A DNA stretch of 64,000 bases from Mycobacterium dioxanotrophicus (GTDB taxonomy: Bacteria; Actinomycetota; Actinomycetes; Mycobacteriales; Mycobacteriaceae). The stretch lies in contig NZ_CP020809.1 of NCBI RefSeq assembly GCF_002157835.1, positions 4,464,001-4,528,000 of the forward strand. Direction: 5' to 3'. Shown piece after piece: positions 45,780-55,246 of this stretch (position 1 is the first letter of the stretch; each line of letters starts with the position of its first letter). The position numbers and the translations under genes were made by a program. The notes under the pieces are model-generated. The model searched no databases and had not been told where the DNA came from. It worked only from the letters and a program-made list of their open reading frames with translations.

Positions 45780-47426
45780 ATGAAGCGAGCTATCCCAGGA
45801 AGCGAGGCCGTTGCCGCCAGGATCCACCGGATGCGGGTCATCGCCCGCAGCATCGCGGTACTGCGCGAATCCGGACTGTCCGGAGGGGCCGCCGACGGCA
45901 TCAGGCAGGCCCGGCTCGTTCGTCAGTTCGGTGGTTTCGCCGCCGTCATCGAAAGTGCCGCCGCACGCAACCCGGACGCCATCGCGATCACCGACGAGAT
46001 CGGCGACATCACGTTCGCGCAACTGGGCGGCCGGGTCAATGCCCTGGCGCGAGCGTGGAATTCGCGCGGTATCGGGCAGGGCTCGGTGATCGCCGCACTC
46101 TGCCGCGACCACCGCGGGCTCCTCACTGTGCTGGCCGCCACGGGCAAGGTCGGCGCCCAACTACTGCTGATGAACACCGGTTTCGCCAAACCGCAGCTCG
46201 CCGATGTCGCCGCCCGCGAGAAGGTCAACGTGCTCGTCTACGACGAGGAATTCACCGACCTGGTCAGCGCGATCGATCCGGACGTGCGGCGATTCCTGGC
46301 CTGGACCGACGACCGTTCGACCACCGACATCGAAGGCACCCTCGAGGGCCTCATCGCGGCGACGTCGACGGCGCCGGTGGCCGCCCCCGCCAAGCCCGGT
46401 GGCATGACGCTGCTGACCAGCGGCACCACCGGTACGCCCAAGGGCGCCCCGCGCGGCAAGACCTCGCCACTGTTCTCCGCCCAACTGCTCGACCGCGTGC
46501 CGCGCCGACGGAACCAGACCTGCATGCTGGCCGCCCCGATGTTCCACGGCACCGGGCTGGGCCAGGCGGTGCTGTCGCTGGCGCTCGGCAACCGGCTGGT
46601 ACTCCGCCGCAGGTTCGATCCCGAAGCCACGCTGCGCGCGGTGCAGACCTACCGGTGCGACGTACTCGTCGTGGTGCCGACCATGCTGCAGCGAATCCTG
46701 GCGCTGCCCAACGAGGTTCGCGACAGCTACGACACGTCGTCACTGAAGATCATCTTCGCGTCGGGTTCGGCCATGCCGCCCGCGCTGGTCGAACGCACGC
46801 TCGCCGAATTCGGCCCTGTGCTCTACAACCTCTACGGTTCGACCGAGCTCGCGGTGATGGCCGTCGCCATGCCTGAGGACCTGCGCCACGACCCGCGCAC
46901 CGCGGGCCGCCCCCCGGTGGGTTGCGCTGTGCGGCTCTACGATTCGGCTGACAACGAAATCACCGAGCCGGGCGTGATCGGCAGGATCTTCGCCGGCAGC
47001 GACGTGAGCTTCGGCGGCTACACCGACGGCCGCACCAAGCAGTCCATCGGCGGCCTCCAAAGCAGCGGTGACGTCGGCCATTTCGACGAAACCGGTCGGC
47101 TCTACGTCGACGGCCGTGACGACGACATGGTGATCTGCGGCGGCGAGAACGTCTACCCGCTGGAGGTCGAGAACCTGATCACGGGCCACCCCGACGTGGA
47201 CGAGGTCGCGGTGATCGGGGTCAGCGACGCCGATTTCGGCCAACGGCTCAACGCCTACGTGGTGCTCAACGACGGAGCCACCCTCGACGCCGAGGGTGTC
47301 AAAGAGTTCGTGAAAGCAAACCTGGCGCGCTACAAGGTGCCCCGCGACGTCGAATTCCTCAGCAGGCTGCCCCGCAACGCGACCGGCAAGGTGCTGCGCG
47401 GCGAGCTGACCGGAGGCGCCAAATGA
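45780..47426 (+). CDS. fatty acyl-CoA synthetase (FadD type)
   Basis: The 548-aa AMP-forming ligase carries the P-loop-like LLTSGTTGTPKGAP, NLYGSTELAVMA, SSGDVGHFDETGRLYVDGRDDD and the C-terminal Lys in PRNATGKVLRGEL. It activates a carboxylic acid to its CoA ester via acyl-AMP. It resembles FadD12 of M. tuberculosis, which as I recall also lies near esterase and WS/DGAT genes. It overlaps the following hydrolase by 4 bp and leads a six-gene plus-strand run to about 51.6 kb. Confidence 0.92.
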   Translation: MKRAIPGSEAVAARIHRMRVIARSIAVLRESGLSGGAADGIRQARLVRQFGGFAAVIESAAARNPDAIAITDEIGDITFAQLGGRVNALARAWNSRGIGQGSVIAALCRDHRGLLTVLAATGKVGAQLLLMNTGFAKPQLADVAAREKVNVLVYDEEFTDLVSAIDPDVRRFLAWTDDRSTTDIEGTLEGLIAATSTAPVAAPAKPGGMTLLTSGTTGTPKGAPRGKTSPLFSAQLLDRVPRRRNQTCMLAAPMFHGTGLGQAVLSLALGNRLVLRRRFDPEATLRAVQTYRCDVLVVVPTMLQRILALPNEVRDSYDTSSLKIIFASGSAMPPALVERTLAEFGPVLYNLYGSTELAVMAVAMPEDLRHDPRTAGRPPVGCAVRLYDSADNEITEPGVIGRIFAGSDVSFGGYTDGRTKQSIGGLQSSGDVGHFDETGRLYVDGRDDDMVICGGENVYPLEVENLITGHPDVDEVAVIGVSDADFGQRLNAYVVLNDGATLDAEGVKEFVKANLARYKVPRDVEFLSRLPRNATGKVLRGELTGGAK

Positions 47427-48379
47427 GTGACTCCGACACCATGAAGCGCGAGGTGGCGGGCCGCATGGGCGACGCCTTCGCCCCGATCGTCGAAGGCGGC
47501 ATGGATCCCATCGCCGCGGCGGCCGAGGTACGCGCCCGGCTCAAGGCCAGCCGCCGTCCCGCCAAACCCGTCGAGGTCGGCAAGGTCGAAAACCGGACGA
47601 TACCCGGCCCCGCGGGCGAGATACCGGTACGCATCTACCAACCGCTGGGCGCCGGCGACACTCACCTGCCCGTGGTGATCTACTTCCACGGCGGCGGATT
47701 CGTGCTGTGCGACCTCGATTCACACGACTCCTGCTGCCGCCGGCTGTCCAATGGCATTGGCGCCGTGGTGGTTTCGGTCGACTATCGGCTGGCTCCGGAG
47801 CATCCGTTCCCGGCCGCCGTCGACGATGCGTGGGCGGCCACCGAGTGGGTGGGCAGCCACGTCGACGAGCTCGGTGGTGATCCGGCCCGGCTGGTGCTCG
47901 CCGGTGACAGCGCCGGCGGCAACCTCGCCGCCGTGATGGCGATGACGGCCCGCGACCGCGGCGCCCCGGCCATCGCATTCCAGGTGCTCATCTATCCCGT
48001 CGTCGACCAGCGCCGCAAGTCGTCACTGGCGAGCCCGCACACCAAAAGCGGTGTGCTCACCGCGGCGCACATGCAGTGGTTCACCGAGCAGTACCTCGGC
48101 GTAGACGGGAACCGGAGCAGCGCACAGGTATCGCCGATTCTCGGTGACCTGTCGGGACTTCCGGACGCCCATGTGCTCACCGGAGGACTGGACCCGCTGT
48201 GCGAGGAGGGCGAGGAGTACGCGCGCAGGCTTGCCGCAGGCGGCGCGAAAGTCAGCGTCCGACGGTACGACCGTGGCTTCCACGGATTCTTCAATCTCGC
48301 CGACCATCTGCCGGACGCGGCACAAGCCACCGACGACGTTTGCACCGTCGTCCGCGATGCCCTGGGCACCCAGCCCTGA
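47423..48379 (+). CDS. alpha/beta hydrolase, hormone-sensitive-lipase family (LipO/LipN-like)
   Basis: The 318-aa enzyme shows HGGGFVL, GDSAGGNLA, the acid in GGLDPLCEEGE, and the base His in GFHGF. The ATG overlaps the acyl-CoA synthetase stop, so expression is coupled: it could release an acid that the synthetase then activates. It is a paralogue of 33853-34815 with near-identical catalytic segments. Confidence 0.92.
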   Translation: MSDSDTMKREVAGRMGDAFAPIVEGGMDPIAAAAEVRARLKASRRPAKPVEVGKVENRTIPGPAGEIPVRIYQPLGAGDTHLPVVIYFHGGGFVLCDLDSHDSCCRRLSNGIGAVVVSVDYRLAPEHPFPAAVDDAWAATEWVGSHVDELGGDPARLVLAGDSAGGNLAAVMAMTARDRGAPAIAFQVLIYPVVDQRRKSSLASPHTKSGVLTAAHMQWFTEQYLGVDGNRSSAQVSPILGDLSGLPDAHVLTGGLDPLCEEGEEYARRLAAGGAKVSVRRYDRGFHGFFNLADHLPDAAQATDDVCTVVRDALGTQP

Positions 48380-48417
48380 ACATCACCCCACATCGGAACA
48401 TCGTGAAAGGCACACCC

Positions 48418-49215
48418 ATGGAACTACGAAACGCGCGGGTGCTGGTCACCGGCGCCAGCCGCGGACTCGGCAAGAGTATCGCCGAGGTGCTGGCGCGCCG
48501 GGGCGCCGAGGTCGCGCTGGTCGCGCGGAACGGCGCAGCCCTCGAGGCACTGGCCCAGGAGCTGGGTGGCAAGGCCTACCCGACCGACCTGGGTGATCCC
48601 GCGGCGGTGGAAAGTCTCGTCGACCGGGTCGAAGCAGACGGTCCGGTGGACATCGTGGTCAACAACGCCGGTGTCGACCACGTCGGCCGGTTCCATCAGG
48701 TCAGCCCCCAGCAGGTACGCGACCTACTGCAGATCAACCTCGCGGCGCCGATGGAAATCTGCCGTCAGGTGTTGCCGCGCATGGTCTCGCGCGGCCGTGG
48801 CCACATCGTCAACGTGTCGTCGATGGGCGCCATATCGCAGGGCCCCGGACTGACCCTGTACGGCACGTCGAAAGCCGGACTGAGCCACTTCACCGCCGGG
48901 ATTCGCATGGAACTGCGTGGCAAACCGGTGGGCACCACGCTCGTGCAGATCGGCGAGGTCAAGACCGACATGATCGACAACATCCGGGAATTCGGCCCGG
49001 CACGGCGCACCATCGAGCGGTCCATCCGGTGGCGGATGATTCCCCGTGAATCGCTCGACCCGGCAGCGGTTTCCGAGGCCATCGCCGACGCGATCGAACG
49101 CAACCGTCGCCATGTCATCCTGCCGCGCAACATCGTGGCCATGGCCAAGTTCACCGAGTTCCCGCGCCGGGTCTCCGAGCTCATGCTGACCGGCATCGAC
49201 CAGGACATGGACTGA
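48418..49215 (+). CDS. short-chain dehydrogenase/reductase
   Basis: From the ATG at 48418 the protein has 265 aa: TGASRGLG, NNAGVDHVG, NVSSMGA and YGTSK. The Arg after strand 2 (ARNG) suggests NADP(H). The C-terminal 45 residues (RNIVAMAKFTEFPRRVSELM) resemble the extended SDRs that reduce fatty aldehydes or acyl chains in mycobacteria. The stop overlaps the next ATG by one base. Confidence 0.9.
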   Translation: MELRNARVLVTGASRGLGKSIAEVLARRGAEVALVARNGAALEALAQELGGKAYPTDLGDPAAVESLVDRVEADGPVDIVVNNAGVDHVGRFHQVSPQQVRDLLQINLAAPMEICRQVLPRMVSRGRGHIVNVSSMGAISQGPGLTLYGTSKAGLSHFTAGIRMELRGKPVGTTLVQIGEVKTDMIDNIREFGPARRTIERSIRWRMIPRESLDPAAVSEAIADAIERNRRHVILPRNIVAMAKFTEFPRRVSELMLTGIDQDMD

Positions 49216-49988
49216 TGCCGGGCGTCGACCTGTCCGGGAAGGTCGCGATCATCACCGGTGCGGCTCAAGGGCAGGGCGCAGCAGAAGCCCGCCTGTTCGC
49301 CGACCTGGGTGCGCGGGTGGTGCTGACCGACGTCCTGGTGGACAAAGGCCGGGAGGTGGCGGCAGCCATCGGTGACTCGGCACGGTTCCTGCACCATGAC
49401 GTATCCGATGAAAGCGGCTGGGCCGCGGCCGTGGACACCGCCGTCAGCGAATTCGGCCGCCTCGACGTGCTGGTGAACAACGCCGCCATCTGCAAGGTGG
49501 TGCCGTTGACCGAGCAGACCGCCGACGGGTTCGACCAGATGTTCCGGGTCAACCTCCTCGGCGCGTTTCTCGGGATCAAGGCCGTCGTGGAGCCGATGAA
49601 AGCAGCCGGCGGCGGGTCCATCGTCAACATCTCATCGCAGGCCGGCGTACAGGGACTGGCCGGCTACACCGCTTACGGCGCGTCCAAATGGGGCCTGCGC
49701 GGCATGTCCAAGGTGGCGGCAATCGAATTGGGACCGTTGGGAATTCGAGTGAACACCGTCTACCCCGGCATGATAGACACCCCGATGATCGCGCACCTCG
49801 ACGTCGAACGCGGTCCGGGCGGGCACCCCGGCGCACCGCTGACCCGGGTCGGCACGCCCGAGGAAGTGGCCGAGGTGGTGGCATTCCTGGCGTCCGACGC
49901 GTCGTCCTACATCACCGGGGCCGACCTCACGGTCGACGGAGGCGCCAGCGCGGGCCGGATCCCCGTCACCCCAACACATTCCAGCTGA
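49215..49988 (+). CDS. short-chain dehydrogenase/reductase (3-alpha/20-beta-hydroxysteroid DH-like)
   Basis: The 257-aa SDR carries TGAAQGQG, NNAAICKV, NISSQAG, YGASK and the ITGADLTVDGG end. It is a close relative of 38324-39100; the shared [20 protein letters not shown] block and PG-MT/PG-MI loop suggest a duplication. The Asp after strand 2 (LTDV) points to NAD(H). Confidence 0.9.
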   Translation: MPGVDLSGKVAIITGAAQGQGAAEARLFADLGARVVLTDVLVDKGREVAAAIGDSARFLHHDVSDESGWAAAVDTAVSEFGRLDVLVNNAAICKVVPLTEQTADGFDQMFRVNLLGAFLGIKAVVEPMKAAGGGSIVNISSQAGVQGLAGYTAYGASKWGLRGMSKVAAIELGPLGIRVNTVYPGMIDTPMIAHLDVERGPGGHPGAPLTRVGTPEEVAEVVAFLASDASSYITGADLTVDGGASAGRIPVTPTHSS

Positions 49989-50025
49989 CCGACCTGCGAA
50001 ACGACTGCGAAACAAGGAGGTTCCG

Positions 50026-51138
50026 TTGTCGGCAAGCCGCAATGGCGCTGGTAGGTTCTCGGGCACCCGCTCGGACTGCGTGAACCTGACGCAGCGCGCG
50101 ACCATCACGCCCCACATCGCGCTCGACGAGGCAGTGCTGGCCGTGATGCGCCGCCGCCAGCCGCGACGGTCGAGTACCGCCGCGGCCGAACGGACAGCCG
50201 CGGACATGGCCGCGGCGGCAACGCTTTTCGCCGAGCGCGGCTGGTTGGCGATGCCGGCGACGTATCACCGCGCTCCCCCGCCGCTGCTCGATTCCGAGGT
50301 GCGGAGCCGGCGCACGCACGCCCGCCCGTGGGGACACGAGACCATGACGTTTGCATCGGGATTTCGACCCCGCGCCATCGAACCGGGCGCGACGCTGTGG
50401 CCGGAGAACGACCGCAACGACACCGTCTCGGTCCGCGTGTTGCGCCGCGAGGAGTCCCGGGCCCCGTGGGTGATCTGCCTGCACGGCTTCGGGATGGGCG
50501 CGTCGCGTTTCGACCTGGCCGTGCTGTGGGCCAGCTATCTGCACTCCAAGCTGGGTTTCAATGTGGCACTTCCGGTTTCGCCGCTGCACGGAACCCGCAG
50601 GGCGCCCAGTGACGGGGAGTTGCTGTCGCTGGACCTCACGGCGATGCTGCATGGCATCACCCAATCGGTGTGGGATGTCAGGCGACTGGTGAGCTGGATC
50701 CGCGGCAACACCGACGCGCCGGTGGGCGTCTACGGGGTCTCCCTGGGCGGATTCCTGGCCACCCTGTTGGCCGGCCTCGAGCCACTCGACGCGGTCGCGG
50801 CCGCTCTGCCGTTCACCGACGTATTGGGACTGCTGCAGCATCACGGACCGCCGAGCGACTACCGGGAGGTGATCGGGAGTGCGGCGGCCAGGGACACCTT
50901 CCGAGTCACGTCGCCGCTGGAGCTACCGCCGGTGATCGCACCGGAGCGGCTGTCTCTCTTCGCGGCCCGGGCCGACCGGCTGATCCCGATCGAGCAGTCC
51001 CGCGCCCTCGCGCAGGCGTGGCGGGGCGGCCATGTGCAGTGGTTCAACGCCGGGCATGTCGGCTTCACGTGGTCCCGGGCGGCCCGGGGTGTGCTGGCCG
51101 CCCGGATGCGCGACGCGCTGGGCCCCGGCCGCTCCTGA
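50026..51138 (+). CDS. alpha/beta hydrolase (ABHD18/DUF2048-like)
   Basis: A TTG start is chosen because AAGGAGG lies at 50013-50019; the product has 370 aa. The N-terminal 115 residues are Arg/Ala-rich. Then come the oxyanion region LHGFGMGASRFD, the nucleophile GVSLGG, an acid in FAARADRLIP and a base His in AGHVGF. No signal peptide is visible. It lies 37 bp after the SDR and may be the last member of the FadD operon. Confidence 0.8.
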   Translation: MSASRNGAGRFSGTRSDCVNLTQRATITPHIALDEAVLAVMRRRQPRRSSTAAAERTAADMAAAATLFAERGWLAMPATYHRAPPPLLDSEVRSRRTHARPWGHETMTFASGFRPRAIEPGATLWPENDRNDTVSVRVLRREESRAPWVICLHGFGMGASRFDLAVLWASYLHSKLGFNVALPVSPLHGTRRAPSDGELLSLDLTAMLHGITQSVWDVRRLVSWIRGNTDAPVGVYGVSLGGFLATLLAGLEPLDAVAAALPFTDVLGLLQHHGPPSDYREVIGSAAARDTFRVTSPLELPPVIAPERLSLFAARADRLIPIEQSRALAQAWRGGHVQWFNAGHVGFTWSRAARGVLAARMRDALGPGRS

Positions 51139-51210
51139 GGGCGGCCACGTCGCAGCGATGACCGTGTCCCGCCGCGCGGGAGTCGATCGGCTGCCCTCTA
51201 CGCTGACCGC

Positions 51211-51615
51211 ATGTCGCAGCCGCGTATCAACATCAGCTCCGGATCCGAGTTCGAGGACATCGTCGGATACTCCCGCGCCGTCCGGGTCGGCGATCACGTC
51301 GCGGTCTCCGGCACCACGGGCGCCGGAGACGACGTCGCCGCCCAGACCCGCGACGCACTGGCCCGCGTCGAAAAGGCCCTGCAGGACGCGGGCGCCAGCC
51401 TGGCCGACGTGGTGCGCACCCGGGTCTTCGTCACCGACATCAGCCGATGGAAAGACGTCGCGGCGGCCCACGCCGAGGTATTCGGGAACATCCGTCCGGT
51501 GACGACGATGGTCGAGGTTTCGGCGCTGATCGCCCCCGAGTTGCTGGTCGAGATCGAGACCGACGCCTACGTCGCCGCAAGTGGCGAGAACGTACCGTCG
51601 GAGGCCGGCAGGTAG
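51211..51615 (+). CDS. RidA-family protein (second copy)
   Basis: The 134-aa RidA-fold protein has VAVSGTTGAG, DVVRTRVFVTDI and VEIETDAYV. At the P-A-R position it reads RPVTTM, so, like the copy at 4979-5389, it lacks the Arg of classical imine deaminases. It overlaps the convergent DUF952 gene at the 3' end by 49 bp. It may correspond to the RidA gene found near sigA/sigB in M. tuberculosis (Rv2704); I could not check this. Confidence 0.8.
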   Translation: MSQPRINISSGSEFEDIVGYSRAVRVGDHVAVSGTTGAGDDVAAQTRDALARVEKALQDAGASLADVVRTRVFVTDISRWKDVAAAHAEVFGNIRPVTTMVEVSALIAPELLVEIETDAYVAASGENVPSEAGR

Positions 51616-51929
51616 GCATTGACAGCCGTCACCGCCTCGGCAGGCAGCGGCCCGTACAGATGCGGGAACAGCATGGCCTCGGGATCGGACGGCACGCCGG
51701 GCTCCCAGCGCACCGGCGCAGTCAGCGCCGCCGCGTCGATGTAGAGCAGCACCAGGTCGGTGCGACCGGCGTAGAGCCGGTTGGCAGGCAGGTGCACTTG
51801 CTCGGGCGCCGACAGGTGGACGAAGCCCGCAGCGTCCAACGAGGAGGGGCGGTGCTCCCCGGACGCCTGGGCGTACCGCCACTCATCGGCACTGCACAGG
51901 TGAACCAGCACGGGCGGCGACGGATGCAT
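51567..51929 (-). CDS. DUF952 family protein
   Basis: The 120-aa protein from the ATG at 51929 (a GTG at 51974 would add 15 residues) matches DUF952: LVHLCSADEWRYAQASG, FVHLSAPEQVHLPANRLY, LVLLYIDAAAL and FPHLYGPLP. The conserved His residues are present. The biochemical role of the family is unknown to me; it resembles ADP-ribosyl-transferase-like folds such as RNA 2'-phosphotransferases. Confidence 0.8.
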   Translation of the reverse strand: MHPSPPVLVHLCSADEWRYAQASGEHRPSSLDAAGFVHLSAPEQVHLPANRLYAGRTDLVLLYIDAAALTAPVRWEPGVPSDPEAMLFPHLYGPLPAEAVTAVNAYLPASDGTFSPLAAT

Positions 51930-52088
51930 AACGCCAGCTTGCCGGTCGAGCAACTCGGCGGACAAGTGAGACACGACACACCGGTAAACCCCTAGGGAAC
52001 AAGGCCGGAACCGAAAACGTCTGAGAGAGTAGACATACGCAAACCCGGCGCCATTGCCGGGAGGCGCAGAGCAGAAGACGGAGGAGCC

Positions 52089-52280
52089 ATGAACGCAACT
52101 CTGACCACCCCGGAGCTAACCAGAGCCGATCGTTGCGACCGCTGCGGTGCCGCCGCACGCGTGCGCGCGACCCTGCCGTCAGGCAGCGAGCTTCTCTTCT
52201 GCCAGCACCACGCCAACGAGCACGAGGCCAAGCTGGTCGAACTGGCAGCCGTCATCGAAGTCAGTCCGGTCGAGGCATAA
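52089..52280 (+). CDS. DUF7455 small zinc-ribbon-like protein
   Basis: The 63-aa protein has RADRCDRCGAAARVR and LLFCQHHANEH, a Cys2-Cys/His set that probably binds one zinc. It is a conserved actinobacterial small protein near sigB. GGAGG precedes the ATG. The function is unknown. Confidence 0.85.
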   Translation: MNATLTTPELTRADRCDRCGAAARVRATLPSGSELLFCQHHANEHEAKLVELAAVIEVSPVEA

Positions 52281-52341
52281 ACGCCGCTGAGCACCACCCG
52301 ACTGGGCAGGAGCACGCTTCGTCCGTAATGCTGGTCTGAAC

Positions 52342-53322
52342 ATGACCGGCCAGCCGCTTCCACTACCCCCATCACGCCATCACATCTGGCATATCGCACG
52401 GCGCACACTCTCCAAGAGTTGGGACGACTCCATCTTTTCGGAATCGGCCCAGGCAGCTTTCTGGTGTGCGCTGTCGTTACCGCCGCTGCTGTTGGGGGTG
52501 CTGGGCAGCTTGGCGTATATCGCCCCGTTGTTCGGGCCGGATACGTTGACCGCGATCATCAGCCAGCTGATCAATGCGGCGAACAGCTTCTTCTCGAAGA
52601 ACGTCGTCAACGAGATCATCGAGCCCACGATCCGTGACATCGCCTCCAGCGCCCGCGGCGAGGTGGTGTCACTGGGGTTCGTGATCTCGTTGTGGGCGGG
52701 GTCCTCTGCGGTGTCGGCATTCGTCGACTCGGTTGTCGAGGCCCATGACCAGACCCCGCTGCGCCACCCCGTACGGCAGCGGTTCTACGCCCTCGGGCTC
52801 TACGTGGTGATGCTGATCGGCGTCATCGCCACCGCGCCGTTCATCGCGTTGGGGCCACGCACCATCAGCGAGCACATCCCCGACAGCTGGGACAACGTCC
52901 TGCGTTACGGCTATTTCCCCGCCCTGTTCCTGGCCGGGGTCGGCGGGGTGACGCTGCTCTACCGGGTGTCGTTGCCCAAGCCACTGCCATCACACCGGCT
53001 GCTGCTGGGCTCGGTGCTGGCCACTGTGGTGTTCCTGGTGGCGACTGTGGGCCTGCGGTTCTACTTGAACTGGATCACCCGCACCGGCTACACCTACGGC
53101 GCGCTCGCGACGCCCATCGCGTTCCTGCTGTTCGCGTTCTTCCTGGGCTTCGCGGTGATGCTGGGCGCCGAGCTCAACGCTGCCATCCAGGAGGAGTGGC
53201 CTGCCGCGGACACGCACGCCCAGCGTCTGCGGGACTGGCTGGAGGACAAGGCCCTCAACGGCAACGGCGCGGCGGCCAAGGACTCGGCCGCCGACGCCAA
53301 CGAGAAGCCGACTACTTCTTGA
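52342..53322 (+). CDS. YihY/BrkB-family inner-membrane protein
   Basis: The 326-aa protein has six or so membrane helices and the family signature SLWAGSSAVSAFVDSVVEAHDQTPLRHPVRQR split across the 3-4 loop, plus the late GALATPIAFLLFAFFLGFAVMLGAELNAAI. It is the counterpart of Rv2707. The family was named for a serum-resistance locus, but the name is probably misleading; a transport role is possible. Its end overlaps the DUF3039 gene by 11 bp. Confidence 0.9.
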   Translation: MTGQPLPLPPSRHHIWHIARRTLSKSWDDSIFSESAQAAFWCALSLPPLLLGVLGSLAYIAPLFGPDTLTAIISQLINAANSFFSKNVVNEIIEPTIRDIASSARGEVVSLGFVISLWAGSSAVSAFVDSVVEAHDQTPLRHPVRQRFYALGLYVVMLIGVIATAPFIALGPRTISEHIPDSWDNVLRYGYFPALFLAGVGGVTLLYRVSLPKPLPSHRLLLGSVLATVVFLVATVGLRFYLNWITRTGYTYGALATPIAFLLFAFFLGFAVMLGAELNAAIQEEWPAADTHAQRLRDWLEDKALNGNGAAAKDSAADANEKPTTS

Positions 53323-53548
53323 GCGATTCGTAGATGCGCTTGCAGTCGGGGCAGACGGGCGAGCCGGGCTTGGCGGCCTTGGTCACCGGGAACACCTCGC
53401 CGCACAGCGCGACAACGTGGGTGCCCATCACGGCACTCTCGGCGATCTTGTCCTTCTTGACGTAGTGGAAGTACTTCGGAGTGTCGCTGTCGGTCCCGTC
53501 GTCGACGCGTTCATCTGCGTCGGTGCGCTCGATCGTCTGGGTCTGCAT
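53312..53548 (-). CDS. DUF3039 family protein
   Basis: The 78-aa protein ends with a Cys pair set VALCGEVFPVTKAAKPGSPVCPDCKRIYE that looks like a zinc knuckle. It is the counterpart of Rv2708c. Function unknown. The start lies 12 bases after a GAGGAG that is part of a tandem repeat. Confidence 0.85.
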   Translation of the reverse strand: MQTQTIERTDADERVDDGTDSDTPKYFHYVKKDKIAESAVMGTHVVALCGEVFPVTKAAKPGSPVCPDCKRIYESLKK

Positions 53549-53554
53549 GTCTTT

Positions 53555-53607
53555 ATTGTGCTCCTCGCGTCCGGACTCTCATTGTGCTCCTCGCGTCCGC
53601 CGGACTC
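53555..53607 (-). repeat. tandem repeat carrying a duplicated RBS-like core
   Basis: Read on the minus strand, two near-identical units (24 and 27 nt, period 26) contain ACGCGAGGAGCACAAT; a third partial CACAAT follows at 53609-53615. The unit nearest the DUF3039 start provides its probable ribosome binding site. Confidence 0.7.
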
Positions 53608-53680
53608 ATATTGTGCCCGCCCACCCGGGCCCAGGAAATCCGCCTGCGCCGACGTCACCCAGGTGTGGAACAGTAGAGGT

Positions 53681-54097
53681 ATGAAACAAAGCCACGAGCT
53701 GAGTTTCGACGACGATTTCGACGGCGAAGGTCGCCCGATTCTCATCACGCGCGCCGCGCCGGCCTACGAAGAACAGCACCGCGCCCGGGTACGCAAGTAC
53801 CTGACGTTGATGGCGTTCCGTATCCCGGCGTTGCTCCTGGCGGCACTTGCCTACAACCTCTGGGGCAACGGCCTGATCTCGTTGGCGATCATCTTGGTCT
53901 CGGTACCCCTGCCGTGGATGGCCGTGCTCATCGCCAACGACCGTCCTCCCCGCAAGGCCGAGGAGCCCCGGCGGTATCACCATGGCGGCGAGCGGGTACC
54001 CCTTTTCCCGACCGCGCAAAGGCCGGCGCTACAGCCTGACGAACACCCGTCGCCGCAACCGGATGAGGACCGGCCGGGAGGCGACGTTCCAGGCTGA
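53681..54097 (+). CDS. DUF3099 membrane protein
   Basis: The 138-aa protein has an N-terminal soluble part (PILITRAAPAYEEQHRARVRKYL), two membrane helices (FRIPALLLAALAYNLWG, LISLAIILVSVPLPWMAVLIA) and a Pro/Asp-rich tail. It is the counterpart of Rv2709. The function is unknown; conservation of the block BrkB-DUF3039-DUF3099-sigB suggests an envelope role. Confidence 0.85.
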   Translation: MKQSHELSFDDDFDGEGRPILITRAAPAYEEQHRARVRKYLTLMAFRIPALLLAALAYNLWGNGLISLAIILVSVPLPWMAVLIANDRPPRKAEEPRRYHHGGERVPLFPTAQRPALQPDEHPSPQPDEDRPGGDVPG

Positions 54098-54180
54098 GGG
54101 GCTTCTTTAGCTATTCTCAGGATAATCTCAGGTCGTCGCCGAAAAACTGCAGGTCAAGCGGCATGAAATCGGCAACTGGT

Positions 54181-54209
54181 GGGAACTCTTACTGTGTCCA
54201 CTGCGTTAT
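54181..54209 (+). promoter_or_regulatory. SigE/SigH-type promoter of sigB
   Basis: GGGAAC at 54181-54186 and CGTTAT at 54204-54209 are separated by 17 bp, matching the -35 GGAAC and -10 CGTT elements of the stress ECF sigma factors known to drive sigB in mycobacteria. It lies 36 bp before the sigB start, with AGGAGG between. Confidence 0.8.
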
Positions 54210-54244
54210 AAGTGGTGACAGTTCGAGCCGATCAGGAGGCCGTC

Positions 54245-55204
54245 ATGGCAAATGCCACCACAAGCCGCGTTGACACCGATCTGGACGCCCAGAGCCCGGC
54301 TGCAGACCTCGTGCGCGTGTACTTGAACGGCATCGGCAAAACGGCGTTGCTCAATGCTGCCGATGAAGTAGAGCTCGCGAAACGCATCGAGGCCGGGTTG
54401 TATGCCCAGCACCTGCTGGACACCAAGAAGCGCCTCGGTGAAACCCGCAAACGCGAGCTTGCGACCGTAGTCCGGGACGGCGAAGCCGCCCGGCGCCATC
54501 TACTCGAAGCCAACCTGCGCCTGGTGGTGTCGTTGGCGAAGCGCTACACCGGCCGCGGCATGCCGCTGCTGGATCTGATCCAGGAGGGGAACCTGGGGCT
54601 GATCCGAGCGATGGAGAAGTTCGACTACACCAAGGGCTTCAAGTTCTCCACGTATGCCACGTGGTGGATCCGCCAGGCCATCACCCGCGGCATGGCCGAC
54701 CAGAGCCGCACCATCCGACTGCCCGTCCACCTCGTCGAGCAGGTGAACAAGCTGGCCCGGATCAAGCGGGAGATGCACCAGAACCTGGGCCGGGAAGCCA
54801 CCGACGAAGAGCTCGCCGAAGAGTCGGGTATTCCGGTGGAGAAGATCAACGACCTGCTGGAGCACAGCCGGGATCCGGTGAGCCTGGACATGCCGGTGGG
54901 CACCGACGAGGAGGCGCCGTTGGGCGACTTCATCGAGGACTCCGAAGCCATGTCGGCGGAGAACGCAGTGATCTCCGAGTTGCTGCACACCGACATCCGT
55001 TATGTGCTCGCCACGCTCGACGAACGTGAGCAGCAGGTGATCCGGCTGCGGTTCGGACTCGACGACGGTCAGCCGCGGACGCTGGACCAGATCGGAAAGC
55101 TGTTCGGGCTCTCTCGTGAGCGGGTCCGTCAGATCGAGCGCGAAGTGATGGCCAAGCTCCGCAACGGTGATCGCGCCGATCGGCTCCGGTCGTACGCAAG
55201 CTAG
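54245..55204 (+). CDS. sigB: RNA polymerase sigma factor SigB
   Basis: The 319-aa group-2 sigma-70 factor lacks region 1.1 and shows region 2 ([38 protein letters not shown]), region 3 and region 4 ([30 protein letters not shown]). It directs general-stress and stationary-phase transcription. The ATG at 54245 follows AGGAGG; a GTG at 54212 would add 11 residues lacking homology. A terminator hairpin separates it from ideR. Confidence 0.97.
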   Translation: MANATTSRVDTDLDAQSPAADLVRVYLNGIGKTALLNAADEVELAKRIEAGLYAQHLLDTKKRLGETRKRELATVVRDGEAARRHLLEANLRLVVSLAKRYTGRGMPLLDLIQEGNLGLIRAMEKFDYTKGFKFSTYATWWIRQAITRGMADQSRTIRLPVHLVEQVNKLARIKREMHQNLGREATDEELAEESGIPVEKINDLLEHSRDPVSLDMPVGTDEEAPLGDFIEDSEAMSAENAVISELLHTDIRYVLATLDEREQQVIRLRFGLDDGQPRTLDQIGKLFGLSRERVRQIEREVMAKLRNGDRADRLRSYAS

Positions 55205-55216
55205 ACGTGCCCCTGG

Positions 55217-55246
55217 ATGTGCCCGCCGGATACCCGGCGGGCACAT
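55217..55246 (+). terminator. terminator hairpin between sigB and ideR
   Basis: A perfect 13-bp stem (ATGTGCCCGCCGG paired with CCGGCGGGCACAT) around the loop ATAC begins 13 bp after the sigB stop. No long T tract follows. It should separate sigB and ideR transcripts. Confidence 0.75.
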
